DNA of 64,000 nucleotides, from NCBI GenBank assembly GCA_948099385.1, contig CANUEZ040000024.1, positions 22,932,501 to 22,996,500 on the forward strand. The letters are read 5' to 3'. This document shows, in pieces, positions 1 through 12,740 of the stretch. The notes beneath the pieces were generated by a model that saw nothing but the letters and a program-made list of their open reading frames with translations, made no database searches and was not told where the DNA came from. Source of the stretch: Fasciola hepatica (taxonomy: Eukaryota > Platyhelminthes > Trematoda > Plagiorchiida > Fasciolidae). Numbering within the stretch: position 1 is the stretch's first letter; every line of letters begins with the position of its first letter. A program made the position numbers and the translations under genes.

Positions 1-1226
1 AATCTTGCCGAGTAACTTCAGACTTATCAATTTTACCCCGTCACGGAATTATCGACAACGGTGGCGATGAGACTGTCGGATTCTTACCATAATCATACAA
101 TGGTTAATCTTCAGCACGCAGTCCCATCGTTTGTAAGCCCCACCAAGAATGTTGATGGCTGTCAGCCATAACGATTTCGTTCATCGCTAGTGGGTAAATT
201 ATGCATTTCTCAGTGTATCATTGTTGATCACTGTGAAATTCGAAGATAAGTTAGGAAAAAGTGAGTGTCCTTAATTCTTTGGTATCCAGTTAACTGTCTC
301 TGTGCATAAGCGTTAGGCCCCAAACTTCGGCAACCACAGGCCATATTTATTTGCATTGCTGTTGAACAGACAACTGTTTGAGTAGTAGGAAAGAAGCTGC
401 GGCGGCTATCACAAATGCCTTAAATGATCCAGTGTTCGCCTAATCCATTTGTCTCATTACCATTTAGTTCCAAGTTCTCTGACTGAAAATATCGGGGGAA
501 TTTTTCTCAAACGTCAGTGTGTCTAATATTTTCCGTATTCAGAATTTAGGTAAAAACAGCAAAAAGTGTTGACATCTTTGTTTTATGTTCGTCAAAAATG
601 CCTTCCTGCTAACAGTGTTGCCTGTCCTTTCTGAACTATACTTATGTTAGCTTCACAGTATCACGGTATCAGCGTCCAGTTCACCACTGAGCATCCACGG
701 GAGCCTTATTCCGTAATTGTGAAGATTCTACATGATTCTGCTCACCCTCTTCATAACGATCTTACAAAATATGTGTCCACTTCCTACAAACGCTCTCAAT
801 ACATACTTATTTATGCACGCCATTGAGCATACAGCAGTTTCACTATTCCTTATCTAGCAAGATTTTCACACAACACAGTTTCTGTGATATCACAACTAAC
901 ACAATGCTCGGGACAAAGCTTACTACCAATTAGTCCAATATTTCTTTTTCGTCTTGTAATTTTTACCTGTTTGAATATGTGTACTTGGTCATAAGAGGAA
1001 TAATATTCACCCGTTGGGGTGCACGAAGCACTTACTTGGCTTGAACTGGCTTCATGGGTGCCTGCCGTGTCCGTTTAACGGATTGATGGTAGAGATATTA
1101 TCTTATTCAACTCAACTACTTACATTTATTCAGTAGATAGAGTGTGTTTTAAGTCACAACGATTACACACCAAGTATTGAGGTATAGAACAATATCGGGA
1201 GTCCTGCGGGAATCAAATAATTATTT
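1..1226. other. No gene recognised
   Basis: Only short open frames occur, with no recognisable domain, RNA gene or repeat match elsewhere in the window. Confidence 0.5.
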
Positions 1227-1231
1227 TTAGA

Positions 1232-1400
1232 GTAATTCGTCGAACATCCTTGAATTTCCATGACAATGAGTTTCGCACACTTCCGCCAAATTTCTGTGAA
1301 ATCTATTCAACGGTTTATATATTAGCAACACCCAAACTGATTTCGAGGTCAGAAGGACGAAGTGTCCGCCTTGAGAACCCAAGCTGTTTCTCTCATTTAG
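1232..1400 (-). repeat. Interspersed repeat R3, copy 1
   Basis: About 170 bp on the minus strand that resembles 4090-4262 on the plus strand. Both encode in one frame a similar stretch reading GHFVLLTSKSVWV here and GHLVFVFWKAIWV there, and both end near (F/H)DEL or FHELP. The two copies are strongly diverged. I cannot assign a family; it may be a relic of an unidentified element. Confidence 0.35.
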
Positions 1401-1817
1401 TCCGTTATCACACACGTTTACGATCGAATCCCAAGCACTTTAGGTCAGCCAATTATGCCGATCCAACCTAAGACTAAATCAAGCTTATAGCACGGCGAGT
1501 GGGATTGCTATCGCCAAAAAAATTAGACGTTTTTATTCAAAATAGGAAGGCAAAGATAAAATAACATTCTCAAAAAGAAGCGAATATACGAATTAGGTCA
1601 CACCAAATGGCGTACAGCGGTTGATGATTCATTTGAGAATGCGCTCGGCTGTATTCACTTTATACACGATCTACCTCTGCATCCAAATTTAACAGGAATC
1701 TATCCGTCCGACGAATTCGACGACACAAACCGAAGGGTGAGTAAAAGCATCAAAAATTATTCATATTTCTCAGAAAAACTGAAGCTAAAACTTATATTAG
1801 AGAAAATCTAACACACT

Positions 1818-2998
1818 TCAATAACGACGGTATCACTCTCAGCTGTAGCAGAAACTCCGCGGAAAACATTTTTCAAATTCTCCCAGGACTTTGGAAAGCG
1901 AACGCCAAAAATATATACACCCTACACTCAACGCCTTCAATGCCTTTATTGACGAATCAGTGCCACGCCCTGTGTTGTAATTCATGAAAAATTCAGGACT
2001 GCCATTATCGATAAACGAAGTGGAGACTTTTATTGAATTAAAATATGCGCATGATTTATGTGGTGAGAACTATTAAGTTTATTTCTTGTGGAATGAAAAT
2101 CCGATCGTAACTGTTTCCGAGAGTAATGATCCGGTACACATTTTGTCTACTGAGGCGCCACATTCACTAAAAGAAGAGGAGTAAACTAATTACATAAATA
2201 TCGAAAAAGCCAGATAAATCTGGCATCAAAGTTTGGATGCCTGTGTACAGTGTACAGTGTCTTTGAGAACGTGAAAAATGTTTTGGGAAGATTTGTCCAA
2301 GCCCATTTAAACCACATTCTGTACCGGTCTACTTTTATACTTGTCAATAGGCGAATTCATGATAAAGGGGACTCAATGTTTCAAATAGGCGAATTATCGA
2401 GAAATCCGCCTAGGCTATGAGCGTCAGGTCTAACAGTCTAGATTTTACTTCGCACATACTGACACCATTCTCACCAGTAAAAGTTGCCGTGAAACCAAGA
2501 TTATCGACGGATAAATACCACGTAATACCATGTAGTCGATTCCTCGGAAGTCTACAAGGAGTTATTCTAGTCTAAAAGTTATGAAGTTAGTGATCCAGAT
2601 TGATTTACCACAGCCTTATTGCATGCGGTAACAACTTATCATTATCAATACCAAGTCCGTCCAAATATATCGAACAAGTAAAAAGTAGCATTTTTCGCTC
2701 TTGTGACACAGTAAACAAATAAGATTGGTTGTAAAACCAGCCTTGAAAAAGGTTACCCGTGATGACCGAAACGTCGACGACCTACCAACGATTTCGACTA
2801 CGCTGTGTTATTAAACAATAAAATTCTACAGTCGGTATGGTGCATACAAAATACCTTGAAAGCATGTGAAATCTTATTACAAAAGATCCGTGATGTGAAC
2901 CATAATGAATATTATCACTCACACAGCCTCTCTAACGTCATAATTTTAGCTATCACTTATCAGAAAGCGTGTAGTGTTTTGATGTGCTCAATGATGAA
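1818..2998 (+). repeat. Left arm of 1.18-kb inverted duplication
   Basis: This stretch recurs as its reverse complement at 4456-5637 with only scattered single-base and one-base indel differences in the parts I compared. One example is a run of four versus five bases before GGGGACTCAATG. The outer ends diverge just outside a shared GGTATCACTCTCAGCTG, and the inner ends diverge after a shared GTAGTGTTTTGAT. It holds no long open frame. Near 2351-2402 it carries GATAAAGGGGACTCAATG followed by TTTCAAAT, closely resembling the start of the Penelope-like elements at 46.3 kb, so part of the arm is probably derived from that family. Confidence 0.85.
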
Positions 2999-4455
2999 AT
3001 GGGTAACTCATTCATACTAGCGAGAAGTCTTGCTACGTGCTCCAGCGATGAACAGTATCCCACCCCCAACCAGATACCGGCCTACTAGCTGTTTCAAAAC
3101 ACTTCTTTGTGATACAAACTACTGCTTACCCCTTCCACCATCCGAACATCCCGAAATAAACAATTCAGTCTGATGAGTGATACCAGCTGTGGACTAATTG
3201 TTTCGCACCTGATCTACGGTCGCGCTTTTCATTCATCTCACTGTTGAAACAGCTTTACCAGTGGCTGATTTAGCGACATACGGGTATGAATACTAATATC
3301 CACCACGTATATGTTGATATGATTGGGTTCTGGTAGCAGCCTGTTTGACTGTCTGTGTCATTATCAAATTTGCTCCATGTAATTCTTTATTCCGTACTGT
3401 TATCAATGTGGTCGAAAAAGAGAAGGAAATGATGTCATCTATAAATCTAAGTGACCAATTGGTTGGCTAGAACTGGTTGCTCTTAAAACAAGCTGATTAC
3501 AACTATTTTTCAGTTTTGTCAAGTCAAGTTGTGGTATTGCTGCAAGGTACGCCACATGAAGCGAAGTGCTCCTCTGTTAGGAAACTGATTAATTTAAGTC
3601 AGGAGATACCACAGGATTGTGATATGAATTCGATAGACGTTCGCAAAAAATAACAAAATGATAACGGGACAATAAATTCCAATAGAATTTGCCGATTTGT
3701 CCAAGATTCTCCTATTCCCCTGTTATGCTACTCTGAGGTAACAATTAGGGACTTGCTTCACAATGGAAAGACGAGGTGTCCGTACGGACATGCTTCCTCA
3801 TAACGTCGTAAAGAAATGCCCCACACAAATTAGTCTGACCAAATCCGAAAATTATAATGAGATCTTTCCAAAAAATACCACAGTTGATGAAGGGGGAAGT
3901 GGATTAAGACTGAAGAACACCACTTTAGGCCCATCGCACTATTGCTTAAAAAAGCGGTATTTTGGCACATTCTGTGACTATTTTTATCCACCATCGTTTT
4001 TAACAAATGTGACTTGGTCGTAATTTCAATCGGCACGGTCAAGTGACCCGAAAAGGCTTTTTATTTGGTTATCAGCCCGCGTGTGAACGGATCAAGTAAG
4101 ACGAATCGCTGCAGGTGTTCTAACGGACACCTCGTCTTCGTGTTCTGGAAAGCGATTTGGGTCTCGGTAGATTGTGGACCGATTAACAGAAGCAAGGGAA
4201 ATTTTGAGGAAACGCGCGAAACTGGTCATCAGGAAAAGCTACGAAAATTCCACGAACTGCCATGAAAATCAAACAACTCGTTCGATTTTTACCACTAACC
4301 AGTGTCCCCTTGGAATTCCTCGGCAAGCCAGTGCTAGTAAATAGGTCACACCAAGTGCCTTGAAAACTACACTATAAGCGCGAATGACGGTGTACACAAA
4401 AATTGCAGTTACTTTGCATTTCATCAGGATGAACAAAAGTAATCATCATCCATCA
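2999..4455. other. Spacer of inverted duplication, no gene
   Basis: About 1.46 kb of single-copy-looking sequence separates the two arms. It contains the R3 copy at 4090-4262. Short frames of up to 86 codons show no recognisable domain. Confidence 0.5.
4090..4262 (+). repeat. Interspersed repeat R3, copy 2
   Basis: Plus-strand counterpart of 1232-1400. The segment starting near GGACACCTCGTCTTCG aligns with the minus strand of copy 1 over about 50 codons. It lies inside the spacer of the inverted duplication, whereas copy 1 lies outside the left arm. Confidence 0.35.
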
Positions 4456-5637
4456 CTTTCTTATTGAGCATATCAAAACACTACACGCTTTCTGATAAGT
4501 GATAGCTAAAATTATGACGTTAGAGAGGCTGTGTGAGTGATAATACTCATTATGGTTCACATCACGGATCTTTTGTAATAAGATTTCACATGCTTTCAAG
4601 GTATTTTGTATGTACCATACCGACTGTAGAGTTTTATTGTTTAATAACACAGCGTAGTCGAAATCGTTGGTAGGTTGTCGACGTTTCGGTCATCACGGGT
4701 AACCTTTTTCAAGACTGGTTTTACAACCAATCTTATTTGTTTACTGTGTCACAAGAGCGACAAATGCTACTTTTTACTTGTTCGATATATTTGGACGGAC
4801 TTGGTATTGATAATGATAAGTTGTTACCGCATGCAATAAGGCTGTGGTAAATCAATCTGGATCACTAACTTCATAACTTTTAGACTAGAATAACTCCTTG
4901 TAGACTTCCGAGGAATCGACTACATGGTATTACGTGGTATTTATCCGTCGATAATCTTGGTTTCACGGCAACTTTTACTGGTGAGAATGGTGTCAGTATG
5001 TGCGAAGTAAAATCTAGACTGTTAGACCTGACGCTCATAGCCTAGGCGGATTTCTCGATAATTCGCCTATTTGAAACATTGAGTCCCCTTTTATCATGAA
5101 TTCGCCTATTGACAAGTATAAAAGTAGACCGGTACAGAATGTGGTTTAAATGGGCTTGGACAAATCTTCCCAAAACATTTTTCTCGTCTTCAAAGACACT
5201 GTACACTGTACACAGGCATCCAAACTTTGATGCCAGATTTATCTGGCTTTTTCGATATTTATGTATTTAGTTTACTCCTCTTCTTTTATTGAGTGTGGCG
5301 CCTCAGTAGACAAAATGTGTACCGGATCATTACTCTCGGAAACAGTTACGATCGGATTTTCATTCCACAAGAAATAAACTTAATAGTTCTCACCACATAA
5401 ATCATGCGCATATTTTAATTCAATAAAAGTCTCCACTTCGTTTATCGATAATGGCAGTCCTGAATTTTTCATGAATTACAACACAGGGCGTGGCACTGAT
5501 TCGTCAATAAAGGCATTGAAGGCGTTGAGTGTAGGGTGTATATATTTTTGGCGTTCGCTTTCCAAAGTCCTGGGAGAATTTGAAAAATGTTTTCCGCGGA
5601 GTTTCTGCTACAGCTGAGAGTGATACCCTCGTTATTC
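4456..5637 (-). repeat. Right arm of 1.18-kb inverted duplication
   Basis: Reverse complement of 1818-2998. Low divergence between the arms points to a recent inverted duplication, ongoing gene conversion, or an assembly artefact joining two haplotypes. The sequence allows no choice between these. Confidence 0.85.
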
Positions 5638-6395
5638 AACTGCGTCCGATTTTGTAGAATATAAAATGAGATGCTGTACACAAGGGCCAATTTTCCTTAC
5701 ACTGTGGATTTGAACTTTCACAAGAAACCACATTTGTTTTGGACATTTGGCTACCATGGTTCTGTGTTTGGCGGTGTGTTTGTGGAACCGAAGGTATTCT
5801 TATACAATGAAACTTTTCCACTTCTCCTCAGCTCCTCTATGGTTGCACTAAAATTACATATCACGTTACGTTCACATTGTCTGGATATTTTGGGGGGACA
5901 TTGCTTTATTATGTTTTATGGAAAACGTTTTTTTTGTACTATTTCTTTGTCAGAATGGTAATGGATATCGAAGCTTTTACCAACAATGCTCAAATATCTC
6001 GTTTCACGTAGTAGTGCGATGGATTCAAAGTGGCGATGTAAAAGTGCACTCCCTTACTCCCTAATGACTGGTATTTCGAAAAAGATCTAACTTGCGGCTT
6101 TCGAATGTGGTCCGGTTTGTTTATTGTAGATATTTTTCCCGGGCTTATGAGATAAGGTGTCCACACGGACAACTGGTTGTTTTGTCATGGTTTTTTTCTT
6201 CAGTCATTCTGGTGTTAAGAGCCAACTTGATAGCATAACGGTCACAGAGTAGGATCCACAACCGTGCATCTCCAAATGCGAGTCTCGTTTGAGTTCGGCG
6301 GATACGGATTGCTGGTGGTGATTTCCAACAAACCACTTGAAATAACTCTACAGTGCTTTGATGAATTTTCGCTGTTAATTGATACTGCATGATGA
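5638..6395. other. No gene recognised
   Basis: Open frames of up to 97 codons lie here on both strands, but none shows a known motif and they overlap each other. Confidence 0.45.
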
Positions 6396-6611
6396 ATAAT
6401 ACAAGAACGGCAGGAATGTATTCTGTCACATTTTTTTGGTACTAACTCGTTCATATATAAAAAGATAAATGTATCTATTGGTAAACAAAGCGCTGGACAA
6501 TCGCAAAGCGATTTCGTTGTACCTACACGGTCCAATAGTCATGATTGGTTGAATACTGTAAAAGAAGCTGTAGCGCACTGGACCGCGTATAAGCGCATTC
6601 GAATTACAACA
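6396..6611 (+). mobile_element. R1 repeat, head-truncated copy (possible solo LTR)
   Basis: This matches the R1 family also found at 6621, 37162, 48893, 56874 and 57317 (minus). Shared blocks include TGTATTCTGTCACATTT, a TATA-like TATATAAAAAG near 6455, AAAGCGATTTCGTTGTA, and an end near GAATTACAACA. The first about 60 bp of the family are missing here. R1 copies that keep both ends begin TGTAAT and end near ACTACA, as an LTR would. Confidence 0.6.
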
Positions 6612-6620
6612 CAAACCGCA

Positions 6621-6894
6621 TGTAATGGAATGACCCGTACTCGAGCTACACTCACCAAGAACTGACAAGACGAGGATAACAAGCATATATTCTGTCATCA
6701 CTACTAAATACAATCTCATTATTATTTAAAGGAAGACATGACATTGTTAGCATGTAAAGTACTGATCAATCATAAAGCAAATTCCATGAATCTGGACGAC
6801 CTGACTGTCGAGGTCCGACTTTATCTGACCGGTTGAATCTTGAAAAAGTAGCTATAGAGCATCGGGCCGCGTGCGGAAGCATTCGAATTAAGGC
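6621..6894 (+). mobile_element. R1 repeat, full-length copy (possible solo LTR)
   Basis: It begins TGTAATGGAATGACCC and runs through ACCAAGAACTGACAAGACGA to a GGGCCGCGTGCGGAAGCATT block and an end near GAATTAAGGCA. It lies nine bases after the preceding copy in the same orientation. The 3' end is degenerate, and I found no matching target-site duplication. Confidence 0.6.
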
Positions 6895-9800
6895 AACACG
6901 TTGGCAAGGAAGTATCTCGCAAGCCATCTTGAAAGAGTAATGCGTAAAAATTCCACCGGGTGATGTCACTCACGGTTCTGCAAGCGATCGCACTACTACA
7001 GGAGTAGCTTATGATTCTATCCGCCGTATTTCAGACGGATTATTCGGAAAATTTGTACAGTCTGATCACACGCTACAAAACGAACGAAGGATAGACCTAT
7101 CCGACTCACTATTCCATTGGTTTTGAGTGCGTAATCTCAACAATAAGTCCAGGTTTCACTCATACCATCAGGTCCAATTATCTGTAGTGTCCGAGCTTAG
7201 TACCGGGAATTCGTGTGTGGCTATCCCGGGAAAGGCGAAATCATTGGCTCATATGTAACTTGCTACCTCCAAATCACGGTCATGAAATCTAAATTAAATG
7301 CTGACACGGTGTTCCCGCTAGCACGTGTACTGCGTTGATCCAGTATTATAGACACACGCGTGTACTTAACCATTTTCACATGTACGATTAGGTACACCCG
7401 TTTGTTTCAATCCATCATATGACCAATGACCTTGAGATGCAATTGAATCTGTCCGGTGACTGTGACTATGCCATAACTATACTTATCACTGCCGAGTTCG
7501 TGCATCTGAACGACTACGCGTGTATCAATATACCGCCACTAAATCTCCACCATCAATTGGAATTATCTCCAACATAACAAGCACGCTTTGAAAAGATGAA
7601 AGAAAAATAAAGGATGCGTAAAGGAAGTCGCGGATTGCAAGATGCCCCTTGGAATTACCCAGTTGATCCGTAAAGACATGGAAGTAGGATGAGAAAATCC
7701 TCACAGCAGCTTGAGAAAACCAACGCCAAGATTTATGGGAAATCAATCCATATCAGATTATATATATCACGCAATTACTTGCGAGTAGTGTGTGGGACTG
7801 ATGAATCTTTTTTTGGCTAACTGTCTTTTGGACTCCACCTTCCACGCACAAACCTCATCCGACCAAGCCTGCACTCTCATAAGAGTTCTGATTGTGGTTG
7901 GCGTGGTTTATAGTGTGAGGACATGAACTGATTCGTTGCCAATACGCAGTCTGTCTTCGCTGGCGGACTAGCGCATCACTGTGAGTCATGTGATGAGCAA
8001 GCATCGTCTGCTCAGAACCGAGGTCGGGGCTGGAGTCAACGGAATCAGGAGCGTGTGAGAAGCGGATTGACAAGTTGAAAAAGGAAACTTGTCAAGAGGT
8101 GGTTGGCCATATAAACTGTCAATCAGAAGAGACGGTCTTCAAAGCTAGTCTAACCCGTTGTGTGCGATGATTGGTGACGGTCACCCAGCATACTATACAA
8201 ACATTATGTTCTGCAGCGTACGAACAGATGGTTCAGAAGCAGAGAAGTACGCTTCCTAGAACTGGTGATCCAGTGTATAACACATCCTTATTGAGGTAAG
8301 TGTTCTGTAAATAGCACATCAGGTAAAATTTGGAAATAACGAGAAATTGAGACGTTTGCGGATAGTGAACCTGTGGAGACTTCACCGGTGGAGATTCAAA
8401 CTGTGAACCACACAGACGCTTTCAGTTATTCGGTTTTGTACCGGACTCTGGTCCAGTGGTTGAGTAACTCGTAGAAGACGAACCTCAGTCAGAGAATGCG
8501 AAGTCGGTAAACTATGTATACGATAAAAAGAATCACGGCCGAGCATTATTGAATGCATACCTCAATTTGTGGGCAATCCGGCCACAATGTACAGATCAGT
8601 CAATGAAGATGAAATCTCTCGTTAAACAGTGGTAGGATCGACAACAAGGTCAAATAATAGGCAAAGTGGTGGACAATTACGAGACAGGTAGAGAAGGATG
8701 GCGGTCAGATGGCAGTTCAAGTCAGGGGACACAAAGAGGTGGTAGGGTAAAGGAGAATGAAGATGGACCCGATAGACGAAAAGTACAAACGTTCATTGAA
8801 CTGAGGTAGGAATCATGGTTACGGACGCATGGACAATAAACGACAACCAAGAGTACAACAGTGGGATGGGGGTAGGCAACACGGTGACATAAGGCCACGC
8901 GAACGGGTCAATCACGAATAGGAGTAGAGGTGCATTGACTTAACCCGACTGTCACGAAAACAGGTGAGTGAATGAGTTTGATTAGACAGACAAGAACACT
9001 GGAAACCGATTGTTGATTACGTAAGTTGAACACCGAGGCTCAGTGATAAGGCCAAAACAATATAGTAAATAGTAAATAATCACAGATTAGCCGGTCGTGG
9101 AAGCATGTCAATAAGGGAGCGACACAGTGTGAATGGACAAGAACAAACAAGTGAGTGGGGACGACGGTATGTAAACAATAACAACAATAAATCGTACCGT
9201 GGAAAACGGAGTTCATAGATGAGCGGTCAAATGAGGCCATCGAGTGGACCGAACCCAGATACGAGTTAAAGACAGATAATGTCGATTGACACTGTCATAG
9301 AAACAATGCGAGAAATGTGTGACACAGTGGGGGTGGACAAACAACTAAGCACATGGGAGTGTAGGCGGGTCGGATACAAGTGCAATCCGCTTGATCCAGT
9401 TTACAGAGTCAAAGCCAAACGTTAGACCGCTGACGGTAACACAACGAAGATGACTTCCCGGAGTATGTAAACAAGTGCATGTGAAAGGCGCAGGCAGTTG
9501 AACGAGATTTGGTTCAAGTGGGGATTTCCACATGGAAATTGCGAATTGCATAAACGTCTACTCAATCAGTTTTTAGCTATGGGTAAAATTCTGATTAAGC
9601 TAGTCGGTCTTTTATTTGCAGTGAAACCTCGAACAGCACTAATCTTGAATGAAGGGAAGAAACAATTGATTGGAGTAACGTTTCATTAGGAGCGAATCAG
9701 TGGGAATAATTTCCGGCAATATCCATTACAAGTGAGAGTCCGAAAGACATGGCTACAAAGCAGCACGGCGAAGGGGAATGTGTCCCGTGGTACGGATCAG

Positions 9801-11558
9801 TAGGGAGTAGAGTAAGCAAGCTTTGCGCTTAAACAAATTGGTAGCCAGACCACAGCAGCTGAAAATAAAATAAAAGAAGAAATCATTCCAAGACAATGTA
9901 TGATTCATACTAGAAACTGTGTGGCCTCAAAGCGAACGGAATGGTTAAGGTGTTTCACTCGTGAATACAGCCTCTACATAAACTGAGACACGCACCAGAG
10001 TGCTTGCATGTGCGCGTGTTCAGGCGGCCTCCTGGGCGGATTTGCTGCCCGGTGGGGGGGGGGGGGTGGCGTGTGCGCGGCCGACTTGATCGGTCGATCA
10101 GACGACCAAGCTCGTCCGAACTTGCACCGATGCAGCTCTCGGCAAGGCAATACCACAAGTATGTCAAAGTCGGATCGCCTTGCTGCATGGAACAGAACAA
10201 ACTCAAACCGATTCATTGACTGTCTAAAAATGGTGACAAAACAGAGAGCGTTAAAGCTGCGTATTACTACTTGAGCATTACGTACATTTAGAGAACGATG
10301 ATCTGGTGGAGAACAGAATGTTTAGCTGTATTACAATAGTCCCGATTTAAACATAATGATGCTCGTTGAGTGCACAACAAGGTCACTGAACTCCGGAACA
10401 GTATACTTCACAGGGAAAAGGAATAACTACGGAACTGCTTCTTTTTCTTCTGTTCGATAGAACGAACTATTTGCACTATTAGACGATGTATCGATCACAC
10501 TTGAAGGTATCGAAGAAGATACTTGAATCACAGAACGATAATTTAACTCATACGGCCGCCGACCTGTGCCGTATTTCTTGGTCATGATTGGAGTTTCGAA
10601 AAACCCAGTTAGGGGATGAACAAGTGAAAACTGATAAGTCAAAGAGGTCAAAATGAAACCATATATTCATTATAATAACCCCTATGACCCCGAAAATAAC
10701 CATTTAGTGATCCGGAAAAAATTGACGCAACACGATGCGCCGTATATCATTACGTGGACCGGTAGACGATGTCTAAGCGGGTGTATCCTGATAGCTGGAC
10801 CATCCAAATACGACTGGATTGCATTCTGATTGAACAAGGCTTTACCAAACAACAAAAGGATGTACTAAATCAATTGTAAATTAGCCAGTCAGCCGACTTT
10901 CTCCTTCTGTCGGCATCCACCCATGATTTTGGCAGTTCTGAGTGTGCACAGTGCGGACTTCAGATACTTTATTCTACGTTACTGACTTTACGTGTGGCTT
11001 CATATTTTCAGCCGCAATGGGACATAAGATAAGTTGACTCCATTCAAGAATCCTGTCCACATATTGCACAATAAAACCCACCGGTTCAGTGTTCCGCTGA
11101 TTTTCTATATAATATCATGAGATTAGATCACCAGTGAACGGAATCCTGGCTAGGCAGCACCGAGAGGTGATCCGAGAGTTCCTGATTAGTTGTCGGAACC
11201 GGACAAAGGTGTACGATGGGTTCTGCTGAACCGAGATGGCTATTACAAGGAAGCAATGGTCTCTTTAACTGATGTGTAAATTCACGTGTAAACCCGACGA
11301 GAAAGGTAAGACCTTTCTAACAGGTATTTCGAAATTATTTGTCAGATAACTTTACCTCCAAGACGCTCTACAATAAGCTTCTACCTTGAGGCTCCCAACC
11401 ACCAGCACTTCGTGAATTTCCGAACATGCATTAACCATACGCTAATCTGAAACCAGTGCTCGATATGAGCAGTTCAGCCTGTGCGCAAGCCAGTCGCAAA
11501 GCAGTGTGAAAGGTTTGCTTTCCTTTGTAGAGATGATAGAGGGTTAGGATTCGTCTGA
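6895..11558. other. Long stretch without a recognised gene
   Basis: No open frame above about 90 codons has a recognisable domain. From about 8300 to 9540 the plus strand is conspicuously purine-rich. A G-run lies at about 10052-10066 inside a local GC-rich patch (10015-10110). A minus-strand frame at 10427-10651 has no identifiable domain. Confidence 0.45.
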
Positions 11559-12740
11559 CAGGATTCCACTCTCACCGGATGTCAAATACCGTTGCACAAA
11601 TGTTCCCTTGATTGAGACGGTGGATTTCATCTACCACCACTTGACTGACAACGTCATCAAAACTGACATCCCCGTGCACATCATCATCATCATCATCGGA
11701 TAGCGTTAAACAGTAGGGCAAGCCCCACTGACCACTGCTTTTCTCACCATCTTGCACGCTGAATCAGAAAGTATGAATATACAAGATGGACAGGGAGTCG
11801 ACCTACACGGGTGGGAAAAGGAAAGAATGCCCCAGTAGTCAACACACGGAATACACAGTCTAACTGTACAAACGTATACCAATCAGTCATTCTGATTCGA
11901 TAGAAAGTGACAACACGATCGCCGCTGTTCGCGGTTCGCTGCCGTATCCTTCAGTGTCTCCAGCCAACTGGTAGACGGATCTTTTGAACCCCAACCACGA
12001 AGACGTGAAGCATCCCCGTGCACAATCTTCAAGAAGCAATTCTCAGATGCAGATGAAATGTTCCATTTCCGCACAGTGGGAAGTACGACAGACGGTAGGA
12101 CACAGCAACCACGGGATGATCATCACTTGAACCCCTTCCTGAATAATTTATTCTCGGCCAAACTCAAACATGAATCACTAAGCGGCACCACCACCAGTCT
12201 AACTATGTATACCGGATATGAGGACACATTCGTAATTTGTAGTTCAGCGAAAGAGATGCATGAATCGTTGCAGACATATGACACTGTTCATTCGATGAAG
12301 AAGTTCATAGTCGAGGTAGAAAATTATAATTCCTGTACTTTTCTGGAAGTGGTACTAAGTTGAACGGAGGCAGGGTATATGAAATATAGGGTGATTTTTA
12401 AGTGTACCTGGATGAAGCAGAATACAAATTTTCCAAATTAGTCCCTCCCCGATACGAAAATATCTGGTAAGCTGTCTCATCTACAGGGCAATAAAAATCT
12501 GCAGCCAAAAGACGATTGACTGACGGATAGAACATGTACGAGAAGCTTTGAGAAAAATCCGTTATCTGTCACCGCTTATTCGCCAATATTATATATATAA
12601 TGATACAGCACGAAACCGGAGCGCACGCAGCCAAGAAGAGAGTATTCCGTTTAAATGTGATAATGAGAAAATATTGTCTAGGGCCGTTGGAAAGTGTTTT
12701 AACACTGCGCTTGTTACAGTCTTACCAAATATCTAACCGT
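11559..12740 (+). pseudogene. Penelope-like element reverse transcriptase, decayed and split
   Basis: Reverse transcriptase of a Penelope-like retroelement, which would copy element RNA into the genome. On the left, codons read VPLIETVDFIYHHL and NVIKTDIPVH, matching the PLRETVDYLCDLI and LPIPVEYL blocks of the Penelope-like copies at 45 kb in this window. After the inserted RTE-like fragment (11681-12010) the same frame resumes with VHNLQEAIL. Then follow degenerate equivalents of the YRQTDGVAMGSPLGP block, the catalytic region as TGYEDTFVICSS near 12205, and FIVEVENYNS near 12310. A later segment around 12548-12736 resembles the connector before the endonuclease. Several stops and frameshifts are present, and the catalytic YVDD is degraded to one retained acidic pair. 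No GIY-YIG domain could be made out. Confidence 0.65.
11681..12010 (-). mobile_element. 5'-truncated RTE-like LINE insertion with target-site duplication
   Basis: The minus strand carries the last about 45 codons of the RTE-like element (ASRLRGWGSKDPSTSW through CCHFLSNQND) and its 3' untranslated region. It matches the 3' end of the 27-30.7 kb element closely. The element's 3' terminus is a short (ATG)n tract, seen as (TCA)n at 11681-11698. A 14-bp direct repeat, CATCCCCGTGCACA, flanks it exactly at 11667-11680 and 12011-12024, as expected for target-primed reverse transcription. Loss of all 5' sequence is typical of LINE insertions. Confidence 0.9.

Noticed and set aside
2755..2800. Possible hammerhead ribozyme core (GTGATGACCGAAACGTC), also inverted at 4674-4720
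   Set aside because: Penelope-like elements can carry hammerheads. Here the required CTGATGA starts with G and there is no room for stem II before GAAAC, so the core cannot form.
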